DNA of 41,746 nucleotides from Caldisericum sp. CG2_30_36_11 (GCA_001871575.1 MNXV01000023.1:1-41746); one strand, 5' to 3'. Shown: positions 25,585 to 35,614, numbered from the stretch's first letter. Program-made: numbers and translations. The notes: a model not told the origin generated them from the letters alone.

Positions 25585-27124
25585 TATATCTTGTTTCTCT
25601 TACAACCGTGATTTTAATAACTCCAGGATATACAACTTCCTCCTCTATTTTTTTTGCAATATCATGGGAAATCTTATATGCAGATTCTTCACCTATTTCT
25701 TCGGGATTAACTATAATCCTGACTTCTCTTCCAGCCTGGACAACAAATGCTTTCTTTACCCCACTAATAGAAGAAGCTATTTTCTCAAGAGCCTCCATTC
25801 TCTTTATATAGGTATCGAGATTTTCTCGTCTTGCACCAGGTCTTGTGGCAGAAAGAGTATCTGCTACCTGTATAATAGCATCGAGTACGGTTTCTGGTTT
25901 AACATCGTTATGATGTGCCTTAACTGCATGGACTATTAATTCATTTTCTCCAAACTTTTTCAATATTTCGCTTCCTATAACAGCATGGGGTCCTTCTATT
26001 TCAGAAGCAGCAACTTTTCCTATATCGTGCAGTAAACCTGCCCTTGTTGCAAGAGTAACATTTTCTCCAATTTCTGAAGCAATTATATTCGCAATGTGTG
26101 CAACTTCAATAGAGTGTTGCAATAGATTCTGCCCATAGCTTGTCCTGAACTTCATTTCGCCAATGATCTTCTTGAGTTCGGTGGAAAACCCGTAAAGAGA
26201 AAGGTTCATCAAAGCATCATCGGCTTCCTTTACTATGATTTGCTCTACTTCGTTCTCTGATTCCTGAACAAATTCTTCGATTCTTGCAGGATGAATCCTG
26301 CCATCAATTATAAGTTTTTCAAGAGCCTTTCTGGCAACCTCCCTTCTCATAGGGTCAAACGATGAAAGAGTAACAGCCTCAGGAGTATCATCAATTAAAA
26401 TATCGACCCCTGTTAATGTTTCAAAAGTTCTTATGTTTCTCCCTTCCCTTCCTATTATTCTTCCTTTTAATTCATCTGAAGGCAATGGAACAACCGAAAC
26501 TGTCGTTTCAGAAACATAATTAATTGCACAGCTTTCCATTGCTTGTGAGAGAAGGACTTTTGCTTTTTCGTTTGCTTGTCCTTTCAGCTCTTCTTCCATT
26601 TGAACAATTTTTTTAGAGTATTCTTTTTCAAGTTCAGCTTCAACCCTTTTCATTACAATATTTCTTGCTTCATCCATCGTCAAACTGGCAATTCTAAGGA
26701 GCTCGCCTTCAATACTCTTCCTTTTTATTTCAAGGTCCTGCTTTAATTTTGTTAAATACTCATCTCTTTCAAAAACCTCTTTCTCTTTCCTCTCGACATT
26801 TGCCATTTTTCTGTCGAGGATCTCTTCTTTTTTAAGAAGTCTGCCTTCTGTTTCCTGAACCACTTTTTGTTTGTCTTTAAATTTTGCTTCTAATTCAACT
26901 GTTTTATCCTCGAATTCTTCTTTAAGTTGAATCCTTTGTTCCCTTTTTTCGGCCTGAACCTCTGCTTCTAATTCTTCTTTTCTTTTCTTCAAATATTCAT
27001 CAATGGAGCCAATTTTTGTTTTATTCAGATAATTTTGAAGTATTAATCCCATTATAAAACCAAAGGCAAACATAAGTATTGTTATTATTACATACATTAA
27101 GTATGGTACGTCACCTTTAAACAA
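25568..27124 (-). CDS. rny: Ribonuclease Y
   Basis: The 518-aa protein has an N-terminal transmembrane helix (about residues 10-30), a long coiled coil (about 35-205), a KH domain (GRIIGREGRNIRTFETLTGVDI near residue 222) and an HD domain (HSIEVAHIAN...LLHDIGK near residues 346-375). It is the membrane-bound endonuclease that starts mRNA decay in many Gram-positive-like bacteria. The start is a TTG at 27124, supported by GGAGG eight bases upstream. It sits between recX and uvrC in the run, as it lies next to recA in many Firmicutes. Confidence 0.96.
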   Translation of the reverse strand: MFKGDVPYLMYVIITILMFAFGFIMGLILQNYLNKTKIGSIDEYLKKRKEELEAEVQAEKREQRIQLKEEFEDKTVELEAKFKDKQKVVQETEGRLLKKEEILDRKMANVERKEKEVFERDEYLTKLKQDLEIKRKSIEGELLRIASLTMDEARNIVMKRVEAELEKEYSKKIVQMEEELKGQANEKAKVLLSQAMESCAINYVSETTVSVVPLPSDELKGRIIGREGRNIRTFETLTGVDILIDDTPEAVTLSSFDPMRREVARKALEKLIIDGRIHPARIEEFVQESENEVEQIIVKEADDALMNLSLYGFSTELKKIIGEMKFRTSYGQNLLQHSIEVAHIANIIASEIGENVTLATRAGLLHDIGKVAASEIEGPHAVIGSEILKKFGENELIVHAVKAHHNDVKPETVLDAIIQVADTLSATRPGARRENLDTYIKRMEALEKIASSISGVKKAFVVQAGREVRIIVNPEEIGEESAYKISHDIAKKIEEEVVYPGVIKITVVRETRYIDYAK

Positions 27125-27140
27125 AGTTCCTCACCTCCAA

Positions 27141-27602
27141 TCAAATTTTGTTTTCGGCGAGGACTTCCCGAACGATATATGACCTGAAACCTCTGCTTAA
27201 CAAATAATTATAAATTTTATCAGGGGGCTTTTTATTCAGAAAGGAAATAGCGTTTTCTTTCTCCTTTAAAGGAGTATAAACTGTATCGAGCATATTTTTA
27301 AAAATAGTTTTATCTATTCCCCTTTTAAAAAGCTCAGCTTCTACTTTCAAATAGCCAAACTTCTTCAAAAAAGCATATTTTTGAATAATTTTTTCAGCAT
27401 ATCGTTCATCAGATATTAGTCCTCTGCCTTCAAGATCTTCAACTACTCTGTTTACTGATTCAACGCTAAACTTTAACTTCAGCTTTTTCCCTATTTCATG
27501 TTTTGAATAATCTCTTATCGCAAGCAAAAAAAATGCATAATTACAAATATCTTCATTATTTTTGCTGTTCTGGCTCTTCTGTCTTTTTGAAGAACTTTTC
27601 AT
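27141..27602 (-). CDS. recX: Regulatory protein RecX
   Basis: The 153-aa helical protein has the three-helix RecX repeats: [40 protein letters not shown] and [20 protein letters not shown]. RecX binds RecA filaments and limits their activity. Its start lies inside the end of recA with a 47-base overlap in another frame, which implies translational coupling. Adjacency to recA strongly supports the call. The N-terminal stretch [15 protein letters not shown] is likely disordered, so a later start is possible. Confidence 0.92.
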   Translation of the reverse strand: MKSSSKRQKSQNSKNNEDICNYAFFLLAIRDYSKHEIGKKLKLKFSVESVNRVVEDLEGRGLISDERYAEKIIQKYAFLKKFGYLKVEAELFKRGIDKTIFKNMLDTVYTPLKEKENAISFLNKKPPDKIYNYLLSRGFRSYIVREVLAENKI

Positions 27603-28581
27603 TTATCTCTTTCCCTACCTTACCAAGTAAATCTGGATTACCTTTTAATAATTCCAAAGCATTGTCCCTGCCCTGACCGAGTTTAACATCTCCGTAAGAA
27701 TAATAAGAGCCTGCTTTCTTAATAATCCCTGAATCTACTGCTACATCAAAGAGACTTGCTTCCTTTGAAATTCCTTGGCCATATATGAGATCTACAATGG
27801 CTTCTCTATAAGGAGGGGCAACTTTATTTTTAACAACTCTAATCCTGATCCTGTTTCCTTTCTGTTCATTGCCCTCTCCGCTGATAGATTCAACCCTCCT
27901 AACATCAAGTCTTACTGAAGAATAAAACTTTAATGCCCTTCCTCCTGGAGTCACTTCAGGATTCCCAAAAACGACTCCAATTTTCTCTCTTAGCTGGTTT
28001 ATAAATATCATGCATGTTTTAGATTTACTAATTGATCCACTGAGCTTCCTTAAAGCCTGCGACATAAGCCTCGCTTGAACTCCCATAAACGAATCGCCCA
28101 TGTCACCTTCAAGTTCTGTTTTTGGAACAAGTGCCGCTACCGAATCAAGCGCGCAAACGTCAATTGCGCCAGAACGAACGAACGTATCAATAATTTCAAG
28201 TGCTTGCTCAGCATAATCTGGCTGTGAAACAATCAATTCGTCTATATTAACTCCTAAATTTTTCGCGTATTCAGGGAAAAAAGCATGTTCTACATCAACA
28301 AATAAAGCTTTCCCTCCTTGTTTTTGGGCACTTGCAATAGCCTCAAGTGCAAGCGTTGTTTTTCCGCCTCCTTCTGGACCGAATATTTCAACGATTCTAC
28401 CCCTTGGGAAACCGCCAACACCAAGTGCAATATCAAGAGAAAATATACCAGTAGGTATAACCACGACGTTTAAATTTACCTTTCTATCGCCGAGGCGCAT
28501 CACTGAACCTTTCCCAAAATCCTTTTCTACTTGCGCTATGGCAAGTTTTAAAGCATTTTCTTTTTCATTCTCATTGTTCAT
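27556..28581 (-). CDS. recA: Recombinase RecA
   Basis: The 341-aa protein is a full-length RecA that forms filaments on single-stranded DNA, drives strand exchange and stimulates LexA cleavage. It shows Walker [15 protein letters not shown] near residue 69, the L1/L2 regions and [19 protein letters not shown] near residue 200, and the acidic C-tail. GAGAGG lies upstream of the ATG. It has its own likely promoter within the end of thpR (see the regulatory entry). Its downstream partners recX, rny and uvrC are probably co-transcribed. Confidence 0.98.
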   Translation of the reverse strand: MNNENEKENALKLAIAQVEKDFGKGSVMRLGDRKVNLNVVVIPTGIFSLDIALGVGGFPRGRIVEIFGPEGGGKTTLALEAIASAQKQGGKALFVDVEHAFFPEYAKNLGVNIDELIVSQPDYAEQALEIIDTFVRSGAIDVCALDSVAALVPKTELEGDMGDSFMGVQARLMSQALRKLSGSISKSKTCMIFINQLREKIGVVFGNPEVTPGGRALKFYSSVRLDVRRVESISGEGNEQKGNRIRIRVVKNKVAPPYREAIVDLIYGQGISKEASLFDVAVDSGIIKKAGSYYSYGDVKLGQGRDNALELLKGNPDLLGKVGKEINEKFFKKTEEPEQQK

Positions 28582-28609
28582 CTTATCATACCTCTCTTTT
28601 TTTTCTACT

Positions 28610-28637
28610 ATTATAACTTACTTTGAAATGAATTCAA
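28610..28637 (-). promoter_or_regulatory. Promoter of recA, with a palindrome over the -35 box
   Basis: On the minus strand TTGAAT (28632-28637) and TATAAT (28610-28615) are 16 bases apart, predicting a start near 28603 and a leader of about 22 bases. The perfect palindrome TTTGAA-N5-TTCAAA (28622-28638) covers the -35 box and part of the spacer, a place suited to a repressor site such as a LexA-type operator. It also lies in the last codons of thpR, so its base use could be coincidental. Confidence 0.5.
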
Positions 28638-29160
28638 ACTCAAAAATTTCTTTATAAATTGGTCCCTCGGACCTTAAAATGCTTTCAAATAAGATAATTC
28701 CAGATGCAGAAACATTTAGATTAAATTTATCAAAATTAAAACGTGAAAGGTCAGCCTGACCGTTTTTTACCCTTCCAAAAGTGATATGGGGAACATAGCT
28801 TTTCTCTCGTTGAATACCAAACCTCTCAACTGCAACGTCGACTCCCTTTATTGCTTTCTCTATAGTTTTTTCTGGATCATTAATAGAAAAGAATAAAACT
28901 CTTGCAGAAGAAATATCTGGAAAACCAGAAATACCCGAAATAGAAAAACTAAATGGATTAAAACAATTTAAAGATTCTTTAACTACGTTTTGCAATTCTT
29001 TTAGCAAGGATTCTTTAAATTCGCCAAGAAATTTAAGAGTAACATGAAGATTCTGTTTATCCACCCATTTTACATCACTAAAAAGGAGCTTTAATTTATT
29101 CTCTATTTCAAAAAGTTCATCTTCATAAGGAGTTGTCTTTAGTGCTATAAATAACCTCAT
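28618..29160 (-). CDS. thpR: RNA 2',3'-cyclic phosphodiesterase (LigT/2H family)
   Basis: The protein has 180 aa from the ATG at 29160, chosen over the track's 29205 because GAAGGG lies a few bases before it and MRLFIALK is the standard family start. It carries both HxTxxF-type catalytic motifs: HVTLKFLG near residue 40 and HITFGRVK near residue 125. The 2H enzymes open 2',3'-cyclic phosphates on RNA ends to 2'-phosphates. It overlaps the end of rimO by 38 bases. A thpR/ligT gene beside cinA/recA is common in bacteria; here cinA and pgsA are absent. Confidence 0.92.
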   Translation of the reverse strand: MRLFIALKTTPYEDELFEIENKLKLLFSDVKWVDKQNLHVTLKFLGEFKESLLKELQNVVKESLNCFNPFSFSISGISGFPDISSARVLFFSINDPEKTIEKAIKGVDVAVERFGIQREKSYVPHITFGRVKNGQADLSRFNFDKFNLNVSASGIILFESILRSEGPIYKEIFEFEFISK

Positions 29161-30466
29161 TTTTCCCTTCTTTCTTATGGACAGCCAATTCAAAAGGAGA
29201 AGCATTTACAACTTTTCCTATAAAAATATCCCCCTGCTTTACCTTTCCATCAATATAAACAATATCGTCTATTTCAGGAGCATCGTAAATTGTTCTGCCA
29301 ATAAATTTTCTTAAATTTTTATTATAATAATCGACAATAACAGGGATTTCTTTACCTAAAAATTTTTTATTTCTTTCATAAGCAATAGCTTCTTTCAATT
29401 CCATCAATTCGTCAAATCTTCTCTTCTTTACACTAACGCTTACCTGCGAGTCAGTTTTGTAGCTTTCAACCCCAGCTTCATTAGAATATTCAAATATACC
29501 AAGATGGTCGAACTCGAACTCCCTGAGGAATGTTTTCAATTCTTTAAACTCGTCCTCTGTTTCAGAAGGAAAACCCGCTATAACTGAAGTTCTTAGAGCT
29601 ATTCCTGCTTCTTTAAACATGGTGAGTGTGGTTTCTACATCTTTTCTTGAATATCCTCTCCTCATTTTGCCTAAAATTCTGTTATTTATATGCTGAATGG
29701 GGATATCCAGGTATGGTACAACTTTTTTACTTTCCCTCATAAAATCAAGAAGTTTCAGAAGAATAGGAGAAGGATAGGCATATAAAATTCTGATCCATGA
29801 TAAGCCACTGGTATTGTCAATCCCCTGCAAAAGTTCAATGAGCCTTGGTGCTTCGTATAGATCAATGCCGTATTGTGTTGTATCTTGAGCAATAATGTCA
29901 AGCTCCTTAACAGAATCCTCTGCAAGAGATTTTGCTTCTTTGATTAAAAAGTCCATTGGCAGACTGTGCAAGTTATCTTTTATCGCAGGAATAAGGCAAA
30001 AGGCACATTGGTGACTGCAACCATCAGCTATTTTAAGATACGAATAATGAGGCAGAGTTACTTTTATACGTGGTGAAATTAATTCTTCAAATTCATCAGA
30101 TACAAATACTCCTGGTTTTTTTATAGCTTTAACTATGTCATTTATGTTATTTATGCCTGTAATGCTGTAAACATCTGGAAATTTATCAATGAGTTCTTTC
30201 TTTAAAAGTGAGGGATAACACCCGGAAACTATTATTTTTTTTATTTTTCCTTTTGATTTTTTTTCAACAAATTCTTCAATTACACTCTCTGATTCTTTTC
30301 GAGCAGATTCAAGAAAAGCACAAGTATTTATAATGATTGTATCTGCTTCATTGGCATCTAATGTCACATCAAATCCATTTAACAATAAATTCCCAAGAAT
30401 TCTTTCTGTGTCAACAAGATTTTTAGGGCACCCAAGGCTGATTATTGAAACTAAGTCCCTGCTCAA
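29123..30466 (-). CDS. rimO: Ribosomal protein S12 methylthiotransferase RimO
   Basis: The 447-aa radical-SAM enzyme adds a methylthio group to an Asp of ribosomal protein S12. The N-terminal UPF0004 domain has ISLGCPKNLVDTE and NTCAFLE plus a third Cys in SGCYP for the first 4Fe-4S cluster. The radical-SAM motif is CSHQCAFCLIP near residue 151, PIQHINN follows, and a TRAM domain closes the protein. SLGCPKNLVD and YLDIPIQH fit RimO better than MiaB. It overlaps the upstream rodZ-like gene by 4 bp. Confidence 0.95.
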   Translation of the reverse strand: MSRDLVSIISLGCPKNLVDTERILGNLLLNGFDVTLDANEADTIIINTCAFLESARKESESVIEEFVEKKSKGKIKKIIVSGCYPSLLKKELIDKFPDVYSITGINNINDIVKAIKKPGVFVSDEFEELISPRIKVTLPHYSYLKIADGCSHQCAFCLIPAIKDNLHSLPMDFLIKEAKSLAEDSVKELDIIAQDTTQYGIDLYEAPRLIELLQGIDNTSGLSWIRILYAYPSPILLKLLDFMRESKKVVPYLDIPIQHINNRILGKMRRGYSRKDVETTLTMFKEAGIALRTSVIAGFPSETEDEFKELKTFLREFEFDHLGIFEYSNEAGVESYKTDSQVSVSVKKRRFDELMELKEAIAYERNKKFLGKEIPVIVDYYNKNLRKFIGRTIYDAPEIDDIVYIDGKVKQGDIFIGKVVNASPFELAVHKKEGKNEVIYSTKDNSL

Positions 30467-31140
30467 GGTTTGTACTCCACGTCAACTACCGTATCTGTCG
30501 CACTTACAACACCAAGGTTTGTCCCATTTTTAGTAACAAAAACATGTTTAGCATTTCCATATCTAATTTTTATATAATTTTTCCCTTTTAATTCCTTTGT
30601 TTCCCCCTGGCCAAGAAAAAACTGAGAGTAAACGCCATCAATATCTACACCTAACCAGCTCTTTTGATCAGCTTTTAAAACAAGGTCAATGCCTGATGGT
30701 TTTTGCGGCTCTACAATAGGAGGTTGCAAAGGTGTAATCTCCTCTCCCGGATTTTCTTGAGGTGAATTATTAACTTCACTTTGGGAAGGTTGTTGAGTTG
30801 GCTGAGGAGCATAGACAAACCTCTTTAATACAAAAAATAAAATAAGTAGTACGCAAATTGAAATTAAAATTATTATTAAGGTTACATTTTTTCGCTTAGG
30901 CTCTAATGGCTTTTCTTTGAATAATTCTCTATAAGATGCTAAAAGAGGCTCTGCTTCGATGCCGAGTAAGTTAGCATACTTACGGATGTAAGCAGCAATA
31001 AATCCATCGTAATAATGAAAATTATTATTCTCTATCTCTTCAAGGTAATAGGGCCTGATAAGAGTTTTATCGGCTATTTCCTCTATTGTAAGCTTTTGTT
31101 TTTCTCTTTCTTCCTTTAAAGTCTTTCCTATATCAATCAT
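30463..31140 (-). CDS. RodZ-like protein (HTH, transmembrane helix, DUF4115)
   Basis: The 225-aa protein has a Cro/C1-type helix-turn-helix of the RodZ kind (LKEEREKQKLTIEEIADKT, then IRPYYLEEIENNNF), a transmembrane helix (about residues 86-107), a Pro/Gln-rich linker and a C-terminal beta domain (SWLGVDIDGVYSQFFLGQGETKELKG) of the DUF4115 type. RodZ links MreB to the cell-wall elongation complex. The ATG overlaps the lon stop by 4 bp and its stop overlaps rimO by 4 bp. No mreB or mreC gene is in the window. Confidence 0.88.
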   Translation of the reverse strand: MIDIGKTLKEEREKQKLTIEEIADKTLIRPYYLEEIENNNFHYYDGFIAAYIRKYANLLGIEAEPLLASYRELFKEKPLEPKRKNVTLIIILISICVLLILFFVLKRFVYAPQPTQQPSQSEVNNSPQENPGEEITPLQPPIVEPQKPSGIDLVLKADQKSWLGVDIDGVYSQFFLGQGETKELKGKNYIKIRYGNAKHVFVTKNGTNLGVVSATDTVVDVEYKP

Positions 31141-33455
31141 TCTTCGATTGCTTCCTTTACTGCCTCCTCCACATTTTCAATAAGTCTAAAATTCATCTTT
31201 TTAAAAACTTCTGCTGGTACTTCTTTAAGGTCCTTTTCATTTGCCTTAGGTAGAATTACTGTTTTAATTCCGGCCCTATATGCTCCAAGAACCTTTTCTT
31301 TGACTCCACCTATTGGCAAAACTCTACCTCTAAGTGTAATCTCGCCAGTCATAGCCACATCTCTCTTTACTGGCTTACTTTTCAAAATAGAGACAAGCGA
31401 CACAAATATTGTGATTCCAGCTGAGGGTCCTTCTTTAGGAACGGCTCCTTCTGGCACATGGATATGAATATCATATTTATCATAAAAATCAACAGGAATC
31501 GCAAGTTGGTCAGCATGGGTCCTTACATAGCTCAAAGCCGCCTGAGCGCTTTCTTTCATAACATCTCCGAGTTGGCCAGTGAGCATTAAATTGCCCTTAC
31601 CTGGCATTTTCGTAGCCTCAATGTATACTATATCGCCTCCTGCTTGCGTTACTACCATACCACAAGTAACTCCAATCATACTCTTTTTCTCTGTTTCTTC
31701 TCTTAAAAATTCAGGAGAGCCGAGATATTTATCAAGGTTTTTCTCTGTAATTCTTGCATGGACTTCGCCCTTTTGCACTTTATTTTTTGCCACCTGCCTA
31801 GCAATTTTCATTATAGAGCGTTCAAGGTTTCTTAAACCAGCTTCTCTTGTATAATCATTAATAATTTTAAGGATCGCATTATCAGAAATCTCAACATCTT
31901 CTACTCTAAGGCCATGGTTTTCTATTTGTTTAGGAATAATGAACTGCCTTGCAATATGCAGTTTCTCTTCATCAATATAACCAGGCAAGGAGATACTTTC
32001 CATTCTGTCAAGAAGAGCAGGGGGAATTGTGTCTGTAATGTTAGCAGTCGTAATAAAAAGAACCCCTGAAAGATCAAAAGGTAACTCAATATAATGATCA
32101 GAAAAAGAGTTATTTTGCTCAGGGTCGAGAGCTTCAAGAAGTGCTGCCGTTGGATCGCCCCTGAAATCTGCACCTACTTTATCAATTTCATCGAGTAGAA
32201 AAACTGGGTTTCTAACTCCTGCCTGCTTAATCCCCTGAATGATCCTTCCAGGAAGCGCGCCTACATAAGTCCTTCTATGGCCTCTTATCTCCGCTTCATC
32301 TCTTATTCCTCCCAATGATACATGAACAAATTTTCTTCCCAATGTCTCTGCGATGGCTTTTCCAAGAGATGTTTTTCCAACACCTGGAGGACCAACGAAA
32401 CATATAATGGGTCCCTTAATATCGCTTTTAAGTTTCTTTACCGCTATGAGTTCAAGTATTCTTTCCTTAATATCCTTTAAGTCATAATGATTTTTATCAA
32501 GAATTTTCTTTGCCTTGTCTACATCAACGGTATCAACAGTCGCCTTATCCCAGGGAAGAGTTGCAAGCCAATCAAGATAGTTCTGAATTACTCCACTTTC
32601 AGGACTTAGTACTGGTATTTTCTTCAATCGGTCAAATTCTTCATTTATTTTGTCCATAACATGCTTGGGGAGTTTTCTACCTTTTAACTTCTTCTTTACA
32701 TCGCTGATAATTCCCGCACCTTCACCCTCTTCTCCAAGTTCATGCTCAATTTCTTTTAATTTCTCTCTGAGAAAATACTCCTTCTGACCTTTTTCAATTC
32801 TATTTCTCACTTCATCATCTATCTTTCTGCTAAGTTCAAGAATTATATTTTCTTTTTCAAGAATCTGAATAATTATTGTAAGCTGCTCTTCGACTCTTGG
32901 TTCAGCAAGTATTCTCTGCTTATCTTCAGTGGAGACGAATAAATTCGAGGATATAATTGCAACAAGCCTCGGGGACGTGTCAACATTGGACAAACCAAGA
33001 AGGGCCTCCTGTGGAACCTTTTTGTTGAGCTCAGAATAAATAGCAAACTTATCCGAAGCAACTCTCATAAGAGCATCAAGACGGGAAGATTGTTCGAATA
33101 TGTCTTCAATCGGCTCAATCTGGACCTTCCAATGGTCACCAGAGCTATCAAATTTGCTTATCTTAACTCTTTGGATACCTTCTATAAGAATCCTGTATGA
33201 ACCATCTGGGAGCCTGAGGATCTGAATAATCTCCACACCAACTCCTACATCAAAAAGATCGCCAGGTGTTGGTTCTTCAACGAACCCGTTTTTTTGAGAA
33301 GCAACAACAATCATTTTATCGCTGGATAAAGCCTTCTCTATTGCAGCAATTGATTTCGGCCTTCCAACGAGTAAAGGCACTACCGTATAAGGGAAAACAA
33401 CTAAATTTCTTAATGGAATAAAAGGAGCTTCGCTGAGTATCCACTTTTTGTCCAT
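31137..33455 (-). CDS. lon: ATP-dependent protease Lon
   Basis: The 772-aa protein is a normal LonA. It shows an N-terminal substrate domain (PFIPLRNLVVFPYTVVPLLVGR), a central helical region, an AAA+ module with Walker A GPPGVGKTSLGKAIAE near residue 354 and FLLDEIDKVG, and a protease domain with the catalytic Ser in PKEGPSAGITI near residue 680 and the Lys in LPIGGVKEKVLGA near residue 723. It degrades misfolded and regulatory proteins in the cytoplasm. It lies eight bases after the ClpX-zinc-finger remnant and overlaps the rodZ-like gene. Confidence 0.98.
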   Translation of the reverse strand: MDKKWILSEAPFIPLRNLVVFPYTVVPLLVGRPKSIAAIEKALSSDKMIVVASQKNGFVEEPTPGDLFDVGVGVEIIQILRLPDGSYRILIEGIQRVKISKFDSSGDHWKVQIEPIEDIFEQSSRLDALMRVASDKFAIYSELNKKVPQEALLGLSNVDTSPRLVAIISSNLFVSTEDKQRILAEPRVEEQLTIIIQILEKENIILELSRKIDDEVRNRIEKGQKEYFLREKLKEIEHELGEEGEGAGIISDVKKKLKGRKLPKHVMDKINEEFDRLKKIPVLSPESGVIQNYLDWLATLPWDKATVDTVDVDKAKKILDKNHYDLKDIKERILELIAVKKLKSDIKGPIICFVGPPGVGKTSLGKAIAETLGRKFVHVSLGGIRDEAEIRGHRRTYVGALPGRIIQGIKQAGVRNPVFLLDEIDKVGADFRGDPTAALLEALDPEQNNSFSDHYIELPFDLSGVLFITTANITDTIPPALLDRMESISLPGYIDEEKLHIARQFIIPKQIENHGLRVEDVEISDNAILKIINDYTREAGLRNLERSIMKIARQVAKNKVQKGEVHARITEKNLDKYLGSPEFLREETEKKSMIGVTCGMVVTQAGGDIVYIEATKMPGKGNLMLTGQLGDVMKESAQAALSYVRTHADQLAIPVDFYDKYDIHIHVPEGAVPKEGPSAGITIFVSLVSILKSKPVKRDVAMTGEITLRGRVLPIGGVKEKVLGAYRAGIKTVILPKANEKDLKEVPAEVFKKMNFRLIENVEEAVKEAIEE

Positions 33456-33463
33456 ACAACCTC

Positions 33464-33652
33464 CTAAGCTAATTTTTTAATATAAACCTTAGAACCTGTA
33501 CTATTAATCAAAATTGGGTAAGATGTTCCCTCAAGAAAATTCTTATTTACAATACCACAGATATATACACCATCGGAACCCGTTATCAAATTGTCTGCCT
33601 CTTTATAATTCTTTCCGCAAAGAGAGCATCTTGGTTCGCCTACTTCTTTCAC
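33464..33652 (-). CDS. Short ClpX-type zinc-finger protein (clpX remnant?)
   Basis: The 62-aa product reads [17 protein letters not shown] then [12 protein letters not shown], which lines up closely with the N-terminal zinc-binding domain of ClpX (CSFCGKS...LIAGP..YICDECV). Three of the four zinc Cys are kept; the fourth is Val. No AAA+ domain follows: about 25 further residues end at a stop eight bases before lon. The GTG start overlaps the clpP stop (GTGA) and GGAGG lies upstream, so it is probably translated. It stands exactly where clpX normally sits between clpP and lon. It may be a trimmed clpX or an independent small adaptor. Confidence 0.7.
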   Translation of the reverse strand: MKEVGEPRCSLCGKNYKEADNLITGSDGVYICGIVNKNFLEGTSYPILINSTGSKVYIKKLA

Positions 33653-34269
33653 TCTTTATTTCCTCCAATCTCAAGTGAGCGTGAAATAATCTGGTCAATA
33701 AGTCCATACTCTTTTGCTTCTTCAGGAGACATATAAAAATCTCTCTCAGTATCTTCCTGAATCTTTTTAATAGGTTGCCCTGTAAGAAGAGCAAGGATCT
33801 CGCTGCCTATTTTTTTAATTCTTAAAATTTCTCTAGCCTGAATTTCTATATCGGTAGCCTGTCCCTGCGCACCTCCCCATGGCTGATGAATGAGAATACG
33901 AGAATGAGGAAGGGCATATCTTTTACCTTTCGTCCCTGCTGCAAGGATTATTGCAGCAAGCGATGCTGCCTGACCCAGACAAATTGTTGCAACCGGTGAC
34001 TTTATATACTGTATAGTATCGTAAATAGCCATACCTGGCGTAACTTCACCACCAGGACTATTTATATAAAGGTAAATATCTTGAGTGGGATCCTGCGCCT
34101 CAAGAAATAATAGTTCTGCAACTATAAGATCAGCAATCTCTCCGTTAATTTCACCTGTAAGAAAAACAATCCTATCCTTTAAAAGTCTCGAGAAGATATC
34201 ATAGCTTCTCTCTCCTTTACCTGTCGTTTCTATTATAAATGGAACAATCGGCAAATTAATCACCTCCAA
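33649..34269 (-). CDS. clpP: ATP-dependent Clp protease proteolytic subunit
   Basis: The 206-aa ClpP has the serine-protease triad: Ser in GQAASLAA near residue 99, His in [11 protein letters not shown] near residue 124, and Asp in TERDFYMS near residue 173. The tetradecamer degrades proteins fed to it by ClpX, ClpA or ClpC. It overlaps the end of tig by 14 bases. Because clpX is missing from the neighbourhood, the partner unfoldase must be encoded elsewhere, whether ClpX or another Hsp100. The sequence AASLAA replaces the usual AASMGA. Confidence 0.97.
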   Translation of the reverse strand: MEVINLPIVPFIIETTGKGERSYDIFSRLLKDRIVFLTGEINGEIADLIVAELLFLEAQDPTQDIYLYINSPGGEVTPGMAIYDTIQYIKSPVATICLGQAASLAAIILAAGTKGKRYALPHSRILIHQPWGGAQGQATDIEIQAREILRIKKIGSEILALLTGQPIKKIQEDTERDFYMSPEEAKEYGLIDQIISRSLEIGGNKE

Positions 34270-35476
34270 TATTTATTATAACATTTTCTTTTAATATTAA
34301 AATTGCTTTACTTCTAAATATTTCATTCCTGATTACACGCGCCAAATCTTCTGTAAGGTTTATCTCATTTGTGTCAACTTTATGATTAAGAACAATATTC
34401 TCAAACTCCTTCCTTACCTCTTCCTCTGTTACGTTCAATTTATTTTCTTTTTTAACTTGCCTTAAAATTAGTTCTTCCTTAATTTCATTCTCAACGATTT
34501 CCCTTGCCTCGTTTTTAAAATCATCTATCGTTTTATTATCTTCTTTCATCACATCTTCTATTTTTTTACCAACCTTAATATATCTTTTCCTAAGCTCGTT
34601 TCTTCTCTCCTCAACTTCTTTTTCAACAAATTTTTGAGGTAATTCAACTTCGAGTTTCTGTGCAAGAGTCTTTAAAGCTTCTCTACCTCTATTTTCTTCA
34701 AACTGCAATTTTTTATTTTCTTTAAGTTGCTCTTCTATTTTTTCCTTCATTGCTTGTAAATTTTCGAAACCGGCATCTTTACCAAGTTCATCGTCAACTT
34801 CCGGAACTATTTTCTTCTTCACGCTGAGAATCTCGAAGTTAATTTCGGTAGTTTCGGCTTTAACCACAAAAGTGTCCCCTTTCGTTTTACCAATGACCTG
34901 GGTTTCAAAATCTCCTATAACCTTATCTTTCCCAACCTCGGCTGTAAGTGTTTGAGTTTCATGTCCTTGATAGCTGATACTTACCTCTATAATATCACCT
35001 ATTTCTATTGACCCATTTTTTGGTTGAAGCTCAATAAAAGAGTCTCTGATCTCATTAACCTTTTGATTTATCTCTTCCTCGGAAACAACCGAGTTATAGT
35101 TCAAATGTATTTTCTCGTTTAAATTTACGCTTACTTCAGGGAAAAACTCAATTTTACAAGAAAAAACTAAAATATCGTCTTCGACTTTTTCTACTTTTAA
35201 ATCTGGTTCCCCTAAAGGAGCTATCTTTTCTTTTTCTAAAACTTCGTTTAAACCTTTATCAACAAGAATTTCAACTGCTTCTTCTTGAATTTTACTTTCT
35301 CCAATATATCTGGCACCAATTTCATAAGGAGCTTTTCCTTGACGGAAGCCCGGTATTTTAGCCTTAGCAGAAAGCCTTGTGTAAGCTTCTCTTTTGGCAT
35401 TCTGTATCTCTTCAGCGTTATTTGTGTATTCCAAAAATATTTCTGAACTTTTTCGTTCCTTTATAGTATATTCCAT
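34256..35476 (-). CDS. tig: Trigger factor
   Basis: The 406-aa protein is a little shorter than E. coli trigger factor (432). The ribosome-binding N domain has the signature [19 protein letters not shown] near residues 38-57, followed by an FKBP-type isomerase domain ([21 protein letters not shown] near residue 150) and a helical chaperone C domain. It holds nascent chains at the ribosome exit. The ATG has AAGGGGTGG upstream. The gene starts 36 bases after the tRNA-Leu gene, so it may be read from the tRNA promoter. It overlaps clpP by 14 bases. Confidence 0.95.
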   Translation of the reverse strand: MEYTIKERKSSEIFLEYTNNAEEIQNAKREAYTRLSAKAKIPGFRQGKAPYEIGARYIGESKIQEEAVEILVDKGLNEVLEKEKIAPLGEPDLKVEKVEDDILVFSCKIEFFPEVSVNLNEKIHLNYNSVVSEEEINQKVNEIRDSFIELQPKNGSIEIGDIIEVSISYQGHETQTLTAEVGKDKVIGDFETQVIGKTKGDTFVVKAETTEINFEILSVKKKIVPEVDDELGKDAGFENLQAMKEKIEEQLKENKKLQFEENRGREALKTLAQKLEVELPQKFVEKEVEERRNELRKRYIKVGKKIEDVMKEDNKTIDDFKNEAREIVENEIKEELILRQVKKENKLNVTEEEVRKEFENIVLNHKVDTNEINLTEDLARVIRNEIFRSKAILILKENVIINIGGD

Positions 35477-35511
35477 GTTCCACCCCTTTAAATAGAAAAA
35501 TAAATATTAAA

Positions 35512-35595
35512 TGGTGCGAAGGGCGGGACTTGAACCCGCATGAGTTTCCTCACTGGATCCTAAGTCCAGCGCGTCTGCCATTCCGCCACCCTCGC
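35512..35595 (-). tRNA. tRNA-Leu (UAG)
   Basis: The minus-strand cloverleaf has acceptor GCGAGGG/CCTTCGC, an anticodon arm with loop CTTAGGA (anticodon TAG, reads CUA), a class II variable arm (TGAGGAAACTCA), a T-arm GCGGG/CCCGC and an encoded CCA (35512-35514). Confidence 0.95.
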
Positions 35596-35614
35596 AGAAA
35601 TCTCAAATAAAAAA

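Noticed and set aside
25568-27602. Overlapping plus-strand ORFs in uvrC, rny and recX
   Set aside because: They are shadows of well-supported genes on the minus strand, with no SD.
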